Positions 35,176 through 44,016 of a stretch of 64,000 bases of DNA are shown here, one piece after another. The position numbers were made by a program, and so were the translations under genes. The stretch is taken from NCBI GenBank assembly GCA_965263105.1, contig CBDHGL010000003.1, forward strand, positions 4,278,001-4,342,000, read 5' to 3'. The notes below the pieces were generated by a model that was not told the DNA's origin, did not search any database, and saw only the letters and a list, made by a program, of their open reading frames with translations. Position 1 is the stretch's first letter; each line of letters starts with the position of its first letter. The DNA is from JBCCTX01 sp965263105. Lineage in GTDB: Bacteria; Bacteroidota; Bacteroidia; J057.

Positions 35176-38100
35176 TAGATTATTTTTTAAAGACCTAAAA
35201 TTCTCTCTGCGTCTCTGCGTCTCTGCGTTTTATATTTTTATCCTAATTGTGCTGTTAAGCACCATTATTTCGAGTTGCCAAAAAGGGCCTACCCCTCTAC
35301 AAACTCAAGTTCTCCCTGACAAAATAGATTTTAATTTTCATATAAAACCCATCCTCTCAGACAGGTGCTTTGCCTGCCATGGACCGGATGAGAAAGCTCG
35401 CAAGGCCAACCTTAGACTAGATATAGAAACAGAAGCTTTTGCGGCTTTGGATAGTTTGGGGGCGCATTTTGCCATAGTTCGGGGAGATGTGGACCAAAGT
35501 GAATTGATTAATAGGATCTACAGTGAAGATATAGACGAGATCATGCCGCCGCCGGAATCTAAGTTGAGTTTAACAGAGAGGGAAAAGGAGATGTTGAAAA
35601 AATGGATCGAACAGGGGGCCGAATGGAAAGAGCACTGGGCCTTTATTCCTCCTTCCAAGCCTGAGATTCCAGCAGTTAAGCGAAAATCGTGGCCCCAAAA
35701 CGCTATTGACCACTTTACCCTGGCCAAAATGGAGGAGGCAGGAATGTCTCCTAATCCGGAAGCTTCCAAAGAAAAACTCATAAGGCGTTTGTCTTTCGAT
35801 CTTATCGGATTGGCTCCCACCCTGGAGGAAATAGATGCATATTTGGCAGATGAGGATCCGTCTGCCTATGAGAAACTTGTTGATAGATTGTTGGCTTCGC
35901 CCCGCTATGGAGAGCGAATGGCCATGGAGTGGTTGGATCTGGCACGTTATGCAGATTCTCATGGATACCAGGATGACCTGGAACGCAGCATGTGGCCCTG
36001 GAGGGATTGGGTGATAGAGGCATTTAATAAAAATATGCCGTATGATCGGTTTGTCTCTTGGCAACTTGCGGGTGATTTAATGCCTGATGCGAGCTATGAG
36101 CAAAAGTTGGCGACGGGATTTAACCGCAACCACAAGATCACCCAAGAAGTAGGGGTGGTAGATGAAGAATACCGCGTGACCTATGTGCTGGATCGGGTGA
36201 ATACCTTTTCCACTGCGTTCTTGGGCCTCACCGTGGAATGTGCCCAGTGTCATGACCATAAGTACGACCCTATTTCTCAAAAAGAATACTACAGCCTCTT
36301 TAGTTTTTTTAATCAAGTCCCTGAAAAGGGTAGGGTAGACTATGGAGTGGAAGTTGCTCCTCCCAGCATTCCTCTTCCGGAGGAAAAAGCGAAAAACATT
36401 CGAGGCTATTTATTGGGATTGTACAATTCTCAAAAGGAACAACAAGAAGCGTACATTCAGGAAAAATGGGGAGAAAAAGAGGAGACGGAGAACTTGGCTG
36501 TACAGGTTTCCTCCTTGTCAATTCCGTTTAGCCAAAATTTAAAGGCCTGGTATCCGCTTGATTACAGCGAGGACAATAGGTTGTTGGAGGTAAGCGCTGG
36601 GCTACATGGGGAAAACCTCAATGACCTGATTCCAGTCCCAGGGCAATTCTCTGGAGGAGTAGAATGCATGGGAACCAATTATGGTCGTCTCAATGCAGGG
36701 GCCGATCTGGACCTCAACAAGGGGTTTAGTTTTAGCTTTTGGATCAAATCCTTGGATGGAGGGATTAGAGGGGCCGTGTTAGCTGCGCTATCCAAAAAGG
36801 TCAATAAAAAGGGTATACATATTCCCAACATGCTATTGGAAGTAACCAATGACAAAACCTGGCATTTTTATGTCCAAAACCATCGAAATAAAACCAGCCT
36901 AAATATTCGAAGTAAACATACCTTGCCCGAAAACGAGTGGATACACGTTGTAGCCAGTTATGATGGTTCCAAAAAGGTGGAAGGACTCCGCTTATACATG
37001 AATGGGAAACGCCTGGAGGAACCTTTTGAGCAGGAGGATGATCTACGAGGAAGCATACAGTCCACCGGTGCCATGTATTTGGCTTCCAAAAATCCCTGGT
37101 TGGATCAGCAAAATAAAAAGAAAGACCAACGTGCTTATTTTAGTGGAGCGGCAAAGGGCCTCCAAGCTGGGCAGTTGGATGAATTAATGGTTTTTGATCG
37201 AGCCTTATCTGAGGAAGAGGTGGCTGATCTATATGAATTCGATCCCATTGAACAGTTAATAGAAAAAAACTCCCTTACCCCAGAGGACCGAAAACGTCTC
37301 TTCTTCCAGGAACTTTTTCGCAAGGATGAGACTTTCAAGACCCTTTCCAAACGCTTAAGAGAGTTCAAAATTCGGAAAATAAGGATGAGGGATATTGTTC
37401 TGAAGCCTACCATGGTGATGCAGGATCGAGAAGAATATCGCCCGACTTACGTGTTGGACCGGGGACAGTATGATGCGCCTACGGTTGAAGTTCATGCAGC
37501 TACTCCTCAAGCAGTTATGCCTTTTGATACTACTTTTGGAAGTAATCGTTTCGGTTTATCCCGCTGGCTATTTTCCTCCGGACATCCCTTAACCGCTCGG
37601 GTGGCCGTAAACCGATATTGGCAACTTATCATGGGGAAGGGGATCGTAGCCACCCCAGGAGACTTTGGTAGCCAAGGGAGCCTCCCTACCCACCCTGCCT
37701 TATTGGACTGGTTGGCCCTTTCCTTTGAAGAATCCCATTGGGATTTGAAGCGCTTAATCAAGCAAATTGTTATGTCGGCCACCTATCGCCAATCTGTAGC
37801 ACATAGGCCAGAGCATACCGAGTTAGACCCTGAAAACACCTTTTTATCCAGAGGTCCCCATATGCGCTTACCCGCCGAAATGGTGAGAGACCATGCCTTG
37901 GCCCTTAGTGGCTTGCTGGGAAATAGATTGGGAGGACCCAGTGTGAAACCCTATCAACCCGCGGGCTTATGGCTGGAAATAGCTTCGGGGAACCAATCGC
38001 TGCGAAAGTATATCCAAGACCATGATGAAGACCTGTATCGCAGAAGTTTATATTCCTTTTGGAAACGCAGCCTCCCTCCTCCCTCGATGACGGTTTTTGA

Positions 38101-38494
38101 TGCTCCCATGAGGGAACAATGTCGGATAGAAAGGAGGTCGACACATACCCCCATGCAGGCTTTGGTTTTGCTGAATGATCCTCAATTTGTAGAAGCTTCT
38201 CGGTTAATTGCCACTAGGATGGTCTTGGATGGGGGAAACTCACCTAGAGAAAAAATTGAATGGGCCTTTAGACTGGCTACCTCTAGAAAGCCCCATTCAA
38301 AAGAGTTACGTGTCTTGGAAAAGCTGTTTAATACTGAGCGTTTAGGATTTGAAAATGACGAAGCATCGGTAAAGCAATTATTATCCATTGGAGAGTTCCC
38401 GGTGAACCCACAGGTAGAACCGATTGATCTGGCAGCTTACACGGTGGTGGCCAATGCCATTTTGAATTTGACCGAGTCAATAATGAAGGGGTAA
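35162..38494 (+). CDS. PSCyt1-DUF1549-LamG-DUF1553 cytochrome protein, paralogue 1
   Basis: 1110 residues, probable lipoprotein (lipobox SSC, Cys39). Order: planctomycete-type cytochrome c domain with haem motif C69-F-A-C-H73 (ILSDRCFACHGPD), DUF1549 (about 165-385) with a second motif C360-A-Q-C-H364, a LamG/concanavalin-like domain (about 470-690; LKAWYPLDYSEDN, MYLASKNPWLDQQ), and DUF1553 (about 770-1090; YVLDRGQYDAP, HPLTARVAVNRYWQ, RRSTHTPMQALVLLNDP). The family is abundant in Planctomycetota and thought to be an envelope redox protein; no reaction is established. Residues 12-23 are encoded by a CTCTGCGT tandem repeat. Partner DUF1501 gene follows at 38621. Confidence 0.88.
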   Translation: MDSHNRLFFKDLKFSLRLCVSAFYIFILIVLLSTIISSCQKGPTPLQTQVLPDKIDFNFHIKPILSDRCFACHGPDEKARKANLRLDIETEAFAALDSLGAHFAIVRGDVDQSELINRIYSEDIDEIMPPPESKLSLTEREKEMLKKWIEQGAEWKEHWAFIPPSKPEIPAVKRKSWPQNAIDHFTLAKMEEAGMSPNPEASKEKLIRRLSFDLIGLAPTLEEIDAYLADEDPSAYEKLVDRLLASPRYGERMAMEWLDLARYADSHGYQDDLERSMWPWRDWVIEAFNKNMPYDRFVSWQLAGDLMPDASYEQKLATGFNRNHKITQEVGVVDEEYRVTYVLDRVNTFSTAFLGLTVECAQCHDHKYDPISQKEYYSLFSFFNQVPEKGRVDYGVEVAPPSIPLPEEKAKNIRGYLLGLYNSQKEQQEAYIQEKWGEKEETENLAVQVSSLSIPFSQNLKAWYPLDYSEDNRLLEVSAGLHGENLNDLIPVPGQFSGGVECMGTNYGRLNAGADLDLNKGFSFSFWIKSLDGGIRGAVLAALSKKVNKKGIHIPNMLLEVTNDKTWHFYVQNHRNKTSLNIRSKHTLPENEWIHVVASYDGSKKVEGLRLYMNGKRLEEPFEQEDDLRGSIQSTGAMYLASKNPWLDQQNKKKDQRAYFSGAAKGLQAGQLDELMVFDRALSEEEVADLYEFDPIEQLIEKNSLTPEDRKRLFFQELFRKDETFKTLSKRLREFKIRKIRMRDIVLKPTMVMQDREEYRPTYVLDRGQYDAPTVEVHAATPQAVMPFDTTFGSNRFGLSRWLFSSGHPLTARVAVNRYWQLIMGKGIVATPGDFGSQGSLPTHPALLDWLALSFEESHWDLKRLIKQIVMSATYRQSVAHRPEHTELDPENTFLSRGPHMRLPAEMVRDHALALSGLLGNRLGGPSVKPYQPAGLWLEIASGNQSLRKYIQDHDEDLYRRSLYSFWKRSLPPPSMTVFDAPMREQCRIERRSTHTPMQALVLLNDPQFVEASRLIATRMVLDGGNSPREKIEWAFRLATSRKPHSKELRVLEKLFNTERLGFENDEASVKQLLSIGEFPVNPQVEPIDLAAYTVVANAILNLTESIMKG
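35203..35228 (+). repeat. CTCTGCGT tandem repeat, right copy
   Basis: Three contiguous CTCTGCGT units (35205-35212, 35213-35220, 35221-35228). It is inside the signal-peptide region of the PSCyt1 gene (encoding the SLRLCVSAF part) and inverted relative to 34845-34872. Confidence 0.85.
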
Positions 38495-38620
38495 AAGGGT
38501 AGGTGAAAATTGAGAAATGAAAATTGAAAAAGGGGAAATTCCGTTGAGACAACACCATGGCTTGTCTCCTTAAACGCAGAAAAAATCCCCTGAGTTTATA
38601 ATTGAAGTTTAGAGACCCAT

Positions 38621-40093
38621 ATGAAAGCAATAAAAGATAAATCCCCACTCGAACTCAGTAGAAGGGCCTTTTTGTCCAAAACAGGTGCAGGGATAGGCGT
38701 AGCTGCTTTGGCTTCTTTATTGCCAGCTTGCCTCTCTTCGGGGGGAGGGGTAACAGATACGCTTTCTCTCCCGGGAATTTTAGATAAACCTCACTTTCTG
38801 CCCAAGGTAAAGCGAATCATATATTTGTTCCAAAGTGGAGGGCCTGCACAAATGGAGTTGTTTGACTACAAGCCTTTATTGGCCGATCGACAGGGGGAGA
38901 ATCTTCCAGATTCAGTGCGTATGGGGCAGCGGCTAACTGGGATGACAGCTAACCAGAAGGCCTTTCCGCTAAAAGGTGCCCATAGAAATTTTGCTCAGCA
39001 TGGTGAAAGTGGAGCTTGGGTGAGTGAATTTTTACCCTATACCTCCCAAATCGTGGATGACCTCTGTTTCATCAAAAGCATGCATACCGAGGCCATAAAC
39101 CACGATCCGGCAATGACCTTTTTCCAGACGGGCTCCCAGCTAGGGGGAAGACCCAGTATGGGCTCATGGTTGAGTTATGGCTTGGGCAGCTCGAACAAGA
39201 ACCTGCCGAACTATTGTGTACTACTCTCCAAAGGGACTGGCAGAGTTGCGGCGGCTCAGCCCCTTTCTTCTCGCCTCTGGGGAACGGGCTTTCTCCCCTC
39301 TCAACACCAGGGGATTCAGTTTCGATCAGGAAAAGACCCTATTCTTTACCTAACCAATCCCGAAGGGATTTCTGGTCAAGGTAGAAGAAGGGTCCTGGAC
39401 CACCTTCAAGCACTCAATGAGCAATACTACGATCAGGTTCAGGATCCGGAAATCCAGGCTCGAATTGCCCAATATGAAATGGCCTATCGAATGCAAAGCT
39501 CTGTCCCCGAAGTAATGGATGTATCAGGAGAACCAGAAGAGGTCTATGAACTATATGGAGAAGAATCCAGAATTCCGGGAACCTTTGCGGCTAATTGTTT
39601 ATTGGCGAGGAGATTGGCTGAAAGAGATGTTAATTTTATTCAGTTGTATCACCAAGGCTGGGATCATCATAACGACCTTCCCGAGCATTTGGCGAAACAG
39701 TGCGGGGATACAGATCAGGCTTCAGCCGCTTTGGTGAAAGACCTCAAGCGCAGGGGTATGTTAGAAGATACCCTGGTGATCTGGGGAGGTGAATTTGGGC
39801 GGACTAATTATTCCCAAGGGATAGGACGGGGTCTTCGTTATGGTAGGGACCACCATCCTCGCTGTTTTACCATCTGGATGGCCGGAGGCGGGATAAAAGC
39901 TGGGATGAGTTATGGCGAAACGGATGAATTTGGCTACAATGTGGCAAAAGATCCTGTACATGTACACGACTTTCAGGCTACCTTATTGCACTTGCTGGGT
40001 ATAGATCACGAGCGACTCACCTTTAAACACCAGGGACGTAGATACAGACTCACGGATGTCCATGGAAGGGTAGTCAATGACATACTTGCCTAA
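38621..40093 (+). CDS. DUF1501 protein, Tat-exported, paralogue 1
   Basis: 490 residues. Twin-arginine signal (LSRRAFLSKTGAGIGVAALASLLPAC), then a DUF1501 domain of the alkaline phosphatase/sulfatase-like superfamily: YLFQSGGPAQMELFDYKP, INHDPAMTFFQTGSQLGGRPSMGSWLSYGLG, WGGEFGRTNYSQGIGRG...GRDHHPRCFTIWMAGGGIKAG, and the C-terminal TFKHQGRRYRLTDVHGRVV. Metal-binding His/Asp positions look preserved. DUF1501 genes almost always accompany PSCyt1/DUF1553 genes, as here. Substrate unknown. Only 2 bases separate it from iolC, so the pair and the iol genes probably share a transcript. Confidence 0.9.
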   Translation: MKAIKDKSPLELSRRAFLSKTGAGIGVAALASLLPACLSSGGGVTDTLSLPGILDKPHFLPKVKRIIYLFQSGGPAQMELFDYKPLLADRQGENLPDSVRMGQRLTGMTANQKAFPLKGAHRNFAQHGESGAWVSEFLPYTSQIVDDLCFIKSMHTEAINHDPAMTFFQTGSQLGGRPSMGSWLSYGLGSSNKNLPNYCVLLSKGTGRVAAAQPLSSRLWGTGFLPSQHQGIQFRSGKDPILYLTNPEGISGQGRRRVLDHLQALNEQYYDQVQDPEIQARIAQYEMAYRMQSSVPEVMDVSGEPEEVYELYGEESRIPGTFAANCLLARRLAERDVNFIQLYHQGWDHHNDLPEHLAKQCGDTDQASAALVKDLKRRGMLEDTLVIWGGEFGRTNYSQGIGRGLRYGRDHHPRCFTIWMAGGGIKAGMSYGETDEFGYNVAKDPVHVHDFQATLLHLLGIDHERLTFKHQGRRYRLTDVHGRVVNDILA

Positions 40094-40095
40094 GA

Positions 40096-41100
40096 ATGCC
40101 AGATACCGCCAAAAAAATCGATTTACTTACCCTGGGTAGGGTTTCTTTAGATCTTTTTTCGGAACAAATAGGCGCCCCATTCCCCCAGATCAAAAGCTTT
40201 GCTGCTGGGGTAGGAGGAAGTCCTACTAACATCGCAATTGGCACCGCTGTTTTAGGCCTAAAATCTGCTGCATGTACGGCAGTAGGGACAGATTATGTGG
40301 GGAAATATGTAAAAAACTATTTGACCCAAAAAGGGGTGGATTGCGCTTGGGTTTTTACCAAAAAAGGGAAGCGCACGGGCATGGCCCTATTGGGCATTGA
40401 GCCCCCCGATCAATTTCCCCTTACCTTCTATCGGGAAGATCCAGCAGATATATACCTTCATCCTTCAGATATTGCTCAAATTGAGTTTTCGGCTATTCGA
40501 GCGCTCCTGTTGTCAGGAACGGCGATGAGCCGCGGATCCTGTGTTCAGGCCTGTTGGGCCGCTGCAGAGCAGGCTTCTTTACAGGATACTTTTGTCTTCC
40601 TGGATTTGGACCTTAGACCGGACCAATGGGAGGCTTTTGCGGATTATGGAAGGGCTATCCGGCAGCTTCTTACTCAGGTGAATTGTGTGGTAGGAACAGA
40701 AGAAGAATTCTTTTCGGCCCTTGCCCCCAATCCCCTAGACTGGCCGGCAGGATCAAAGCTAAGGCCCGATCAGAAAATATTTCTCGAACGGGAACTCCCT
40801 CAACAATTTGCCCTATATCCCTCTCTTCGCGCCCTTATCCTCAAAAAAGGAGATAAGGGAGCTAGCTTGTACCTTAAATCAGGGGGGCAAAAAGAGATTC
40901 CTGGAATTCCTGTGCAATTGGTCAATACGGTAGGTGCAGGAGATGCCTTTGCCAGCGGCTTGATTTATTGTTGGAGATTGGGGAAAGAATGGGAAGATTG
41001 TGTAACTTTTGCGAATGGCTGTGGGGCCCTTATGGTTACTCGAAACGGTTGTTCTGAGGCCATGCCTACCGTTGAAGAGGTACAAAAGCTATTAACTTAA
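40096..41100 (+). CDS. iolC: 5-dehydro-2-deoxygluconokinase
   Basis: 334-residue PfkB/ribokinase-fold enzyme of myo-inositol catabolism, phosphorylating 2-deoxy-5-keto-D-gluconate. Seen: LLTLGRVSLDLFSEQIGAPFPQIKSFAAGVGGSPTNIAIG, the IolC-type LTFYREDPADIYLH loop, and the catalytic NTVGAGDAFASGLIYCW. Lies directly after the DUF1501 gene and before iolB. Confidence 0.93.
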   Translation: MPDTAKKIDLLTLGRVSLDLFSEQIGAPFPQIKSFAAGVGGSPTNIAIGTAVLGLKSAACTAVGTDYVGKYVKNYLTQKGVDCAWVFTKKGKRTGMALLGIEPPDQFPLTFYREDPADIYLHPSDIAQIEFSAIRALLLSGTAMSRGSCVQACWAAAEQASLQDTFVFLDLDLRPDQWEAFADYGRAIRQLLTQVNCVVGTEEEFFSALAPNPLDWPAGSKLRPDQKIFLERELPQQFALYPSLRALILKKGDKGASLYLKSGGQKEIPGIPVQLVNTVGAGDAFASGLIYCWRLGKEWEDCVTFANGCGALMVTRNGCSEAMPTVEEVQKLLT

Positions 41101-41135
41101 TTGCATAGAAATTCCTAACCCCCCCAATACCTAAA

Positions 41136-41972
41136 ATGATCTCCCCCAATCTCATCAAACCTAATAAAAGTCTTCGGACCCTAATCGAAGTAACTCCCCA
41201 AACGGCGGGCTGGGACTACCTGAGTTTCTCCGTCATCCAACTGAAAGCTGGCGAAAGCTACGAAAGGCAATTGGCCGGGGAGGAAATGGCCCTGGTGCCT
41301 TTGGCTGGCAAAGCCACCCTCTCTGCTTCAACTAATTCTTGGGAAACCCAAAGAAGTTCTGTCTTTACTCAAATGCCCGATGTACTATATCTAAGTCCTG
41401 GTGATCGCCTAAAGGTGGAAGCAAAGTCAGACTTTGAATTTGCCCTGGGATCTGCCCCTGCAGAGGGACGTTATCCCACCCGACTTTTCAGGCCCGAGGA
41501 ACAAAAGGTGGAAGTTCGGGGAACCCTGCCTGCTTTACGTGAAGTTCACCATACTCTTGCATGGCCTCTACCAGCAGAGCGCCTCATTCTTTTCGAAGTT
41601 TATGTCCCTGGAGGAAACTGGTCGGGTTGGCCTCCTCATTGTCACGATCGATACATGGGATCGCCCTATTTGGAGGAGGTGTATTATTACCAGCTTGATC
41701 CCAAAGACGGCATTGCCTTTCACCGCAATTACCGGATAGATACCGACTATGATGAAATTTTATCTGCCCGAAATGGAGACTGTGTGGTCGTCAAAGAAGG
41801 CTTTCATCCCGTAGCTGCTGTCCCTGGTACACAGGTATACTTTTTGAATTATTTGGCTGGTGAATTGGAAGATGATGCCAGGAATTATACGCCCTATGAA
41901 GATCCGTCTACTACCTGGATCAAAGAAGACTGGGAAGCAAAAAAGCTACAATTGCCTATAGAATTTCACTAA
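41136..41972 (+). CDS. iolB: 5-deoxy-glucuronate isomerase
   Basis: 278-residue bicupin metalloenzyme converting 5-deoxy-glucuronate to 2-deoxy-5-keto-gluconate, the step before IolC. The C-terminal cupin shows SGWPPHCHDRYMGSPYLEEVYYYQLDPKDG (metal-binding His and Glu) and NGDCVVVKEGFHPVAAVPGTQVYFLNYLAG, highly typical of IolB. Start ATG 41136, 35 bases after iolC. Confidence 0.94.
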   Translation: MISPNLIKPNKSLRTLIEVTPQTAGWDYLSFSVIQLKAGESYERQLAGEEMALVPLAGKATLSASTNSWETQRSSVFTQMPDVLYLSPGDRLKVEAKSDFEFALGSAPAEGRYPTRLFRPEEQKVEVRGTLPALREVHHTLAWPLPAERLILFEVYVPGGNWSGWPPHCHDRYMGSPYLEEVYYYQLDPKDGIAFHRNYRIDTDYDEILSARNGDCVVVKEGFHPVAAVPGTQVYFLNYLAGELEDDARNYTPYEDPSTTWIKEDWEAKKLQLPIEFH

Positions 41973-41985
41973 ATGGCCTCATCTC

Positions 41986-42013
41986 TGTGGACCGTGGACT
42001 ATCTACTATTAAC
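41986..42013. repeat. GTCGAC-type repeat, right-half copy 2
   Basis: TGTGGACCGTGGACTATC followed by TACTATTAAC occupies almost all of the 48-base spacer between iolB and the aldolase gene. It corresponds to the right arm of the dispersed element. Confidence 0.6.
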
Positions 42014-42020
42014 CTAACAT

Positions 42021-42875
42021 ATGCTCATTCCCCTTGCTCCCGTACTGAAACGTGCCCTCGCAGGCAATTATGCTGTAGGCTCCTTCAATGTGGCCAATTT
42101 TGAAATGATGGAAACGGTCATTCAATGTGCTGCAAAAAATCATTCGCCTGTTATCGTTTCGACAGCTGCTGTGGAGGCCCGTTACTTGGGTCCTGAGGTC
42201 GCCTTTTCCATGGCTCAATCGCTATCAAAGAAGCACGGTGTATCTGTCGTACTACACCTGGATCATGGAGACAGTGTGGACTTAGCCCTTGATTGTATTC
42301 ATGCGGGATATACTTCAGTGATGTTTGATGGCTCTCATTTACCCCTATCGGAAAATATCCGACAAACTCAGGAGGTAGTTCGGGCCGCCCACCTGGTCGG
42401 AGTTTCGGTGGAAGGAGAGATTGGGAAAATTCAAGGGGTAGAAGACGATATCGAAATAAGTGAGGCAGAAGCCCGGATGAGTGATGCTGGAGAGGCTGGA
42501 AAGTACGTTTGGGAAACAAAGGTCGATGCCTTGGCGGTGGCCATTGGGAATGCCCATGGGTTTTACCTCGAGGAACCTGCTTTGGATTTTCAGCGGCTGG
42601 AGGAGATAAAAAACAAAGTAAGGATTCCCATTGTGCTTCATGGAGGTACCGGAATTCCCGAATTACAAATCCAAGAGGGCATCGCCCGGGGGATTGCCAA
42701 GATAAATTTTGCTTCCAAGGTACGTAGGGCTTACATGAAGTCCATCTATCACGCCTTGAGCGCTAATCCAGAAACGACAGGGGTCCGGGACATCATGCAG
42801 TCGGGTCGTCAGGCCATGCATGTAGAGATCGAAGAAAGTATGGAAATGATGGGGAGTGTGGGGAAAAGGGGATAG
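42021..42875 (+). CDS. iolJ: Class II ketose-bisphosphate aldolase, probable 6-phospho-5-dehydro-2-deoxy-D-gluconate aldolase
   Basis: 284 residues. Zinc and catalytic residues: HLDHGDS (Asp and His, about 80-83), GNAHGFY and LHGGTGI (zinc His near 177 and 204), and GIAKINFASKVR phosphate site. Class II aldolases of this type split fructose-bisphosphate, tagatose-bisphosphate or, in iol clusters, DKGP into malonic semialdehyde and DHAP. The position right after iolC and iolB favours the IolJ role. Its TAG stop lies at the left edge of a dispersed repeat. Confidence 0.85.
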   Translation: MLIPLAPVLKRALAGNYAVGSFNVANFEMMETVIQCAAKNHSPVIVSTAAVEARYLGPEVAFSMAQSLSKKHGVSVVLHLDHGDSVDLALDCIHAGYTSVMFDGSHLPLSENIRQTQEVVRAAHLVGVSVEGEIGKIQGVEDDIEISEAEARMSDAGEAGKYVWETKVDALAVAIGNAHGFYLEEPALDFQRLEEIKNKVRIPIVLHGGTGIPELQIQEGIARGIAKINFASKVRRAYMKSIYHALSANPETTGVRDIMQSGRQAMHVEIEESMEMMGSVGKRG

Positions 42876-42966
42876 TCGGTAGTCCGTGGCTTGTTGTGGG
42901 ATTTGATTTTATCAAAATATCGATAATAATAAACTACCGACTATGGACCATTGACAACGGACCATT
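42873..42966. repeat. GTCGAC-type inverted-repeat element, copy 3
   Basis: Left arm TAGTCGGTAGTCCGTGG begins on the aldolase stop codon. Right arm CTACCGACTATGGACCATTG ends about 55 bases before the epimerase start. The centre has TTTGAT-TTT-ATCAAA, a small perfect hairpin. Confidence 0.7.
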
Positions 42967-43020
42967 TTTCCTTTTTAATCCAAAGAAAAGAACATAAATT
43001 CAACCCAAAACCCTCGCACT

Positions 43021-43875
43021 ATGAAGATAGGAATGAACCTCCTGTTATGGACTACAGATATAAATGAACAATTATACCCCATTTTAGAATCCCTGAAAAA
43101 GACAGGGTATGATGGAGCAGAAATACCCATCGGGGACGAAGGAGATCATAAGTACAAAGAGTTAGGGAAAAGGCTTCGAGAACTGGACATGGGATGTACA
43201 GCGGTTACCTCTATTTTTGAGGATGGAAACCCTGCCAGCTCAGATCCGAAAGTTCGCGCCAAGGCCATAGATCAAATGAAATGGCGGATCGATCGAGGCG
43301 TAGACCTGGGAGTAGACGTCATTGGAGGTCCCTATCATTCGGCCTTTGCCTATTTTTCGGGCGAACCCCCTACGGAGGACGAACGAAAGTGGAGCGCTGA
43401 AGTATTACGGCCTGTCGCTGAATACGCAGGAGAAGCTGGCATTATCCTCACACCCGAAGCCCTGAACCGCTTTGAATGTTACCTATACAATACCCTGGCA
43501 GATATACGAACCCTCATAGAGGCTGTAGATCATCCCAACCTTCGGATGATTTATGACACCCACCACGCCCATATTGAAGAAAAAAGCCAAAAGGAAGCGG
43601 TACATACACATGGAGATATTATCGCCCATGTGCATATTTCCGAAAATGACAGAGGCACGCCAGGTAAAGGCCAGGTACATTGGGATGAAACTTTTGAAGC
43701 CTTACAAAGCGTTGGATACGACGGATGGTTGACCATAGAGGCTTTTAGCCGAAATAAGGCAGAATTCGCTTCCGGCATCAATGTCTGGAGGAACTTTGCT
43801 CCTTCTATGGAGGAGGTATATGAGGAAGGCTATCGCTTTATCAAGGAAATGTGGGAGAAGTATGCCAGAAATTAG
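43021..43875 (+). CDS. TIM-barrel sugar epimerase (D-tagatose/psicose 3-epimerase-like)
   Basis: 284 residues of the AP-endonuclease/xylose-isomerase-like barrel. Metal ligands appear as LTPEALNRFE (Glu), MIYDTHHAHIEE (Asp/His), HVHISENDRGTPGKGQVHWDE (His, RGxxGxG loop) and GWLTIEAF (Glu). This set and the YDGAEIPIGDE start match ketose 3-epimerases; an IolI/IolE-like inosose role is the alternative, given the iol neighbours. The TAG stop coincides with the start of a repeat element. Confidence 0.83.
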   Translation: MKIGMNLLLWTTDINEQLYPILESLKKTGYDGAEIPIGDEGDHKYKELGKRLRELDMGCTAVTSIFEDGNPASSDPKVRAKAIDQMKWRIDRGVDLGVDVIGGPYHSAFAYFSGEPPTEDERKWSAEVLRPVAEYAGEAGIILTPEALNRFECYLYNTLADIRTLIEAVDHPNLRMIYDTHHAHIEEKSQKEAVHTHGDIIAHVHISENDRGTPGKGQVHWDETFEALQSVGYDGWLTIEAFSRNKAEFASGINVWRNFAPSMEEVYEEGYRFIKEMWEKYARN

Positions 43876-44013
43876 TCGACAGACCACAGTCCATAGCTTT
43901 ATAAGGAGCGAGGAAGGAGGAGAGAGTATTATATTAAGTTCATTAGGACAACTCTTGCCTATCTCCTCTCACCTCAAGCCGTGGACCGTCGACTATGGAC
44001 CATAAACTATTAA
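43873..44013. repeat. GTCGAC-type inverted-repeat element, copy 4
   Basis: Left arm TAGTCGACAGACCACAGTCC begins on the epimerase stop codon; right arm CCGTGGACCGTCGACTATGG ends at ACCATAAACTATTAA, 3 bases before the hydrolase ATG region. An inner pair (GGAGGAGAGAG and CTCCTCTCACC) would extend the hairpin. It fills the whole 141-base spacer. Confidence 0.75.
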
Positions 44014-44016
44014 CTT

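Noticed and set aside
43873..44013. Repeat element considered as an ordinary terminator
   Set aside because: No T tract follows either arm, and sequence words are shared with many other spacers, which points to a repeat family.
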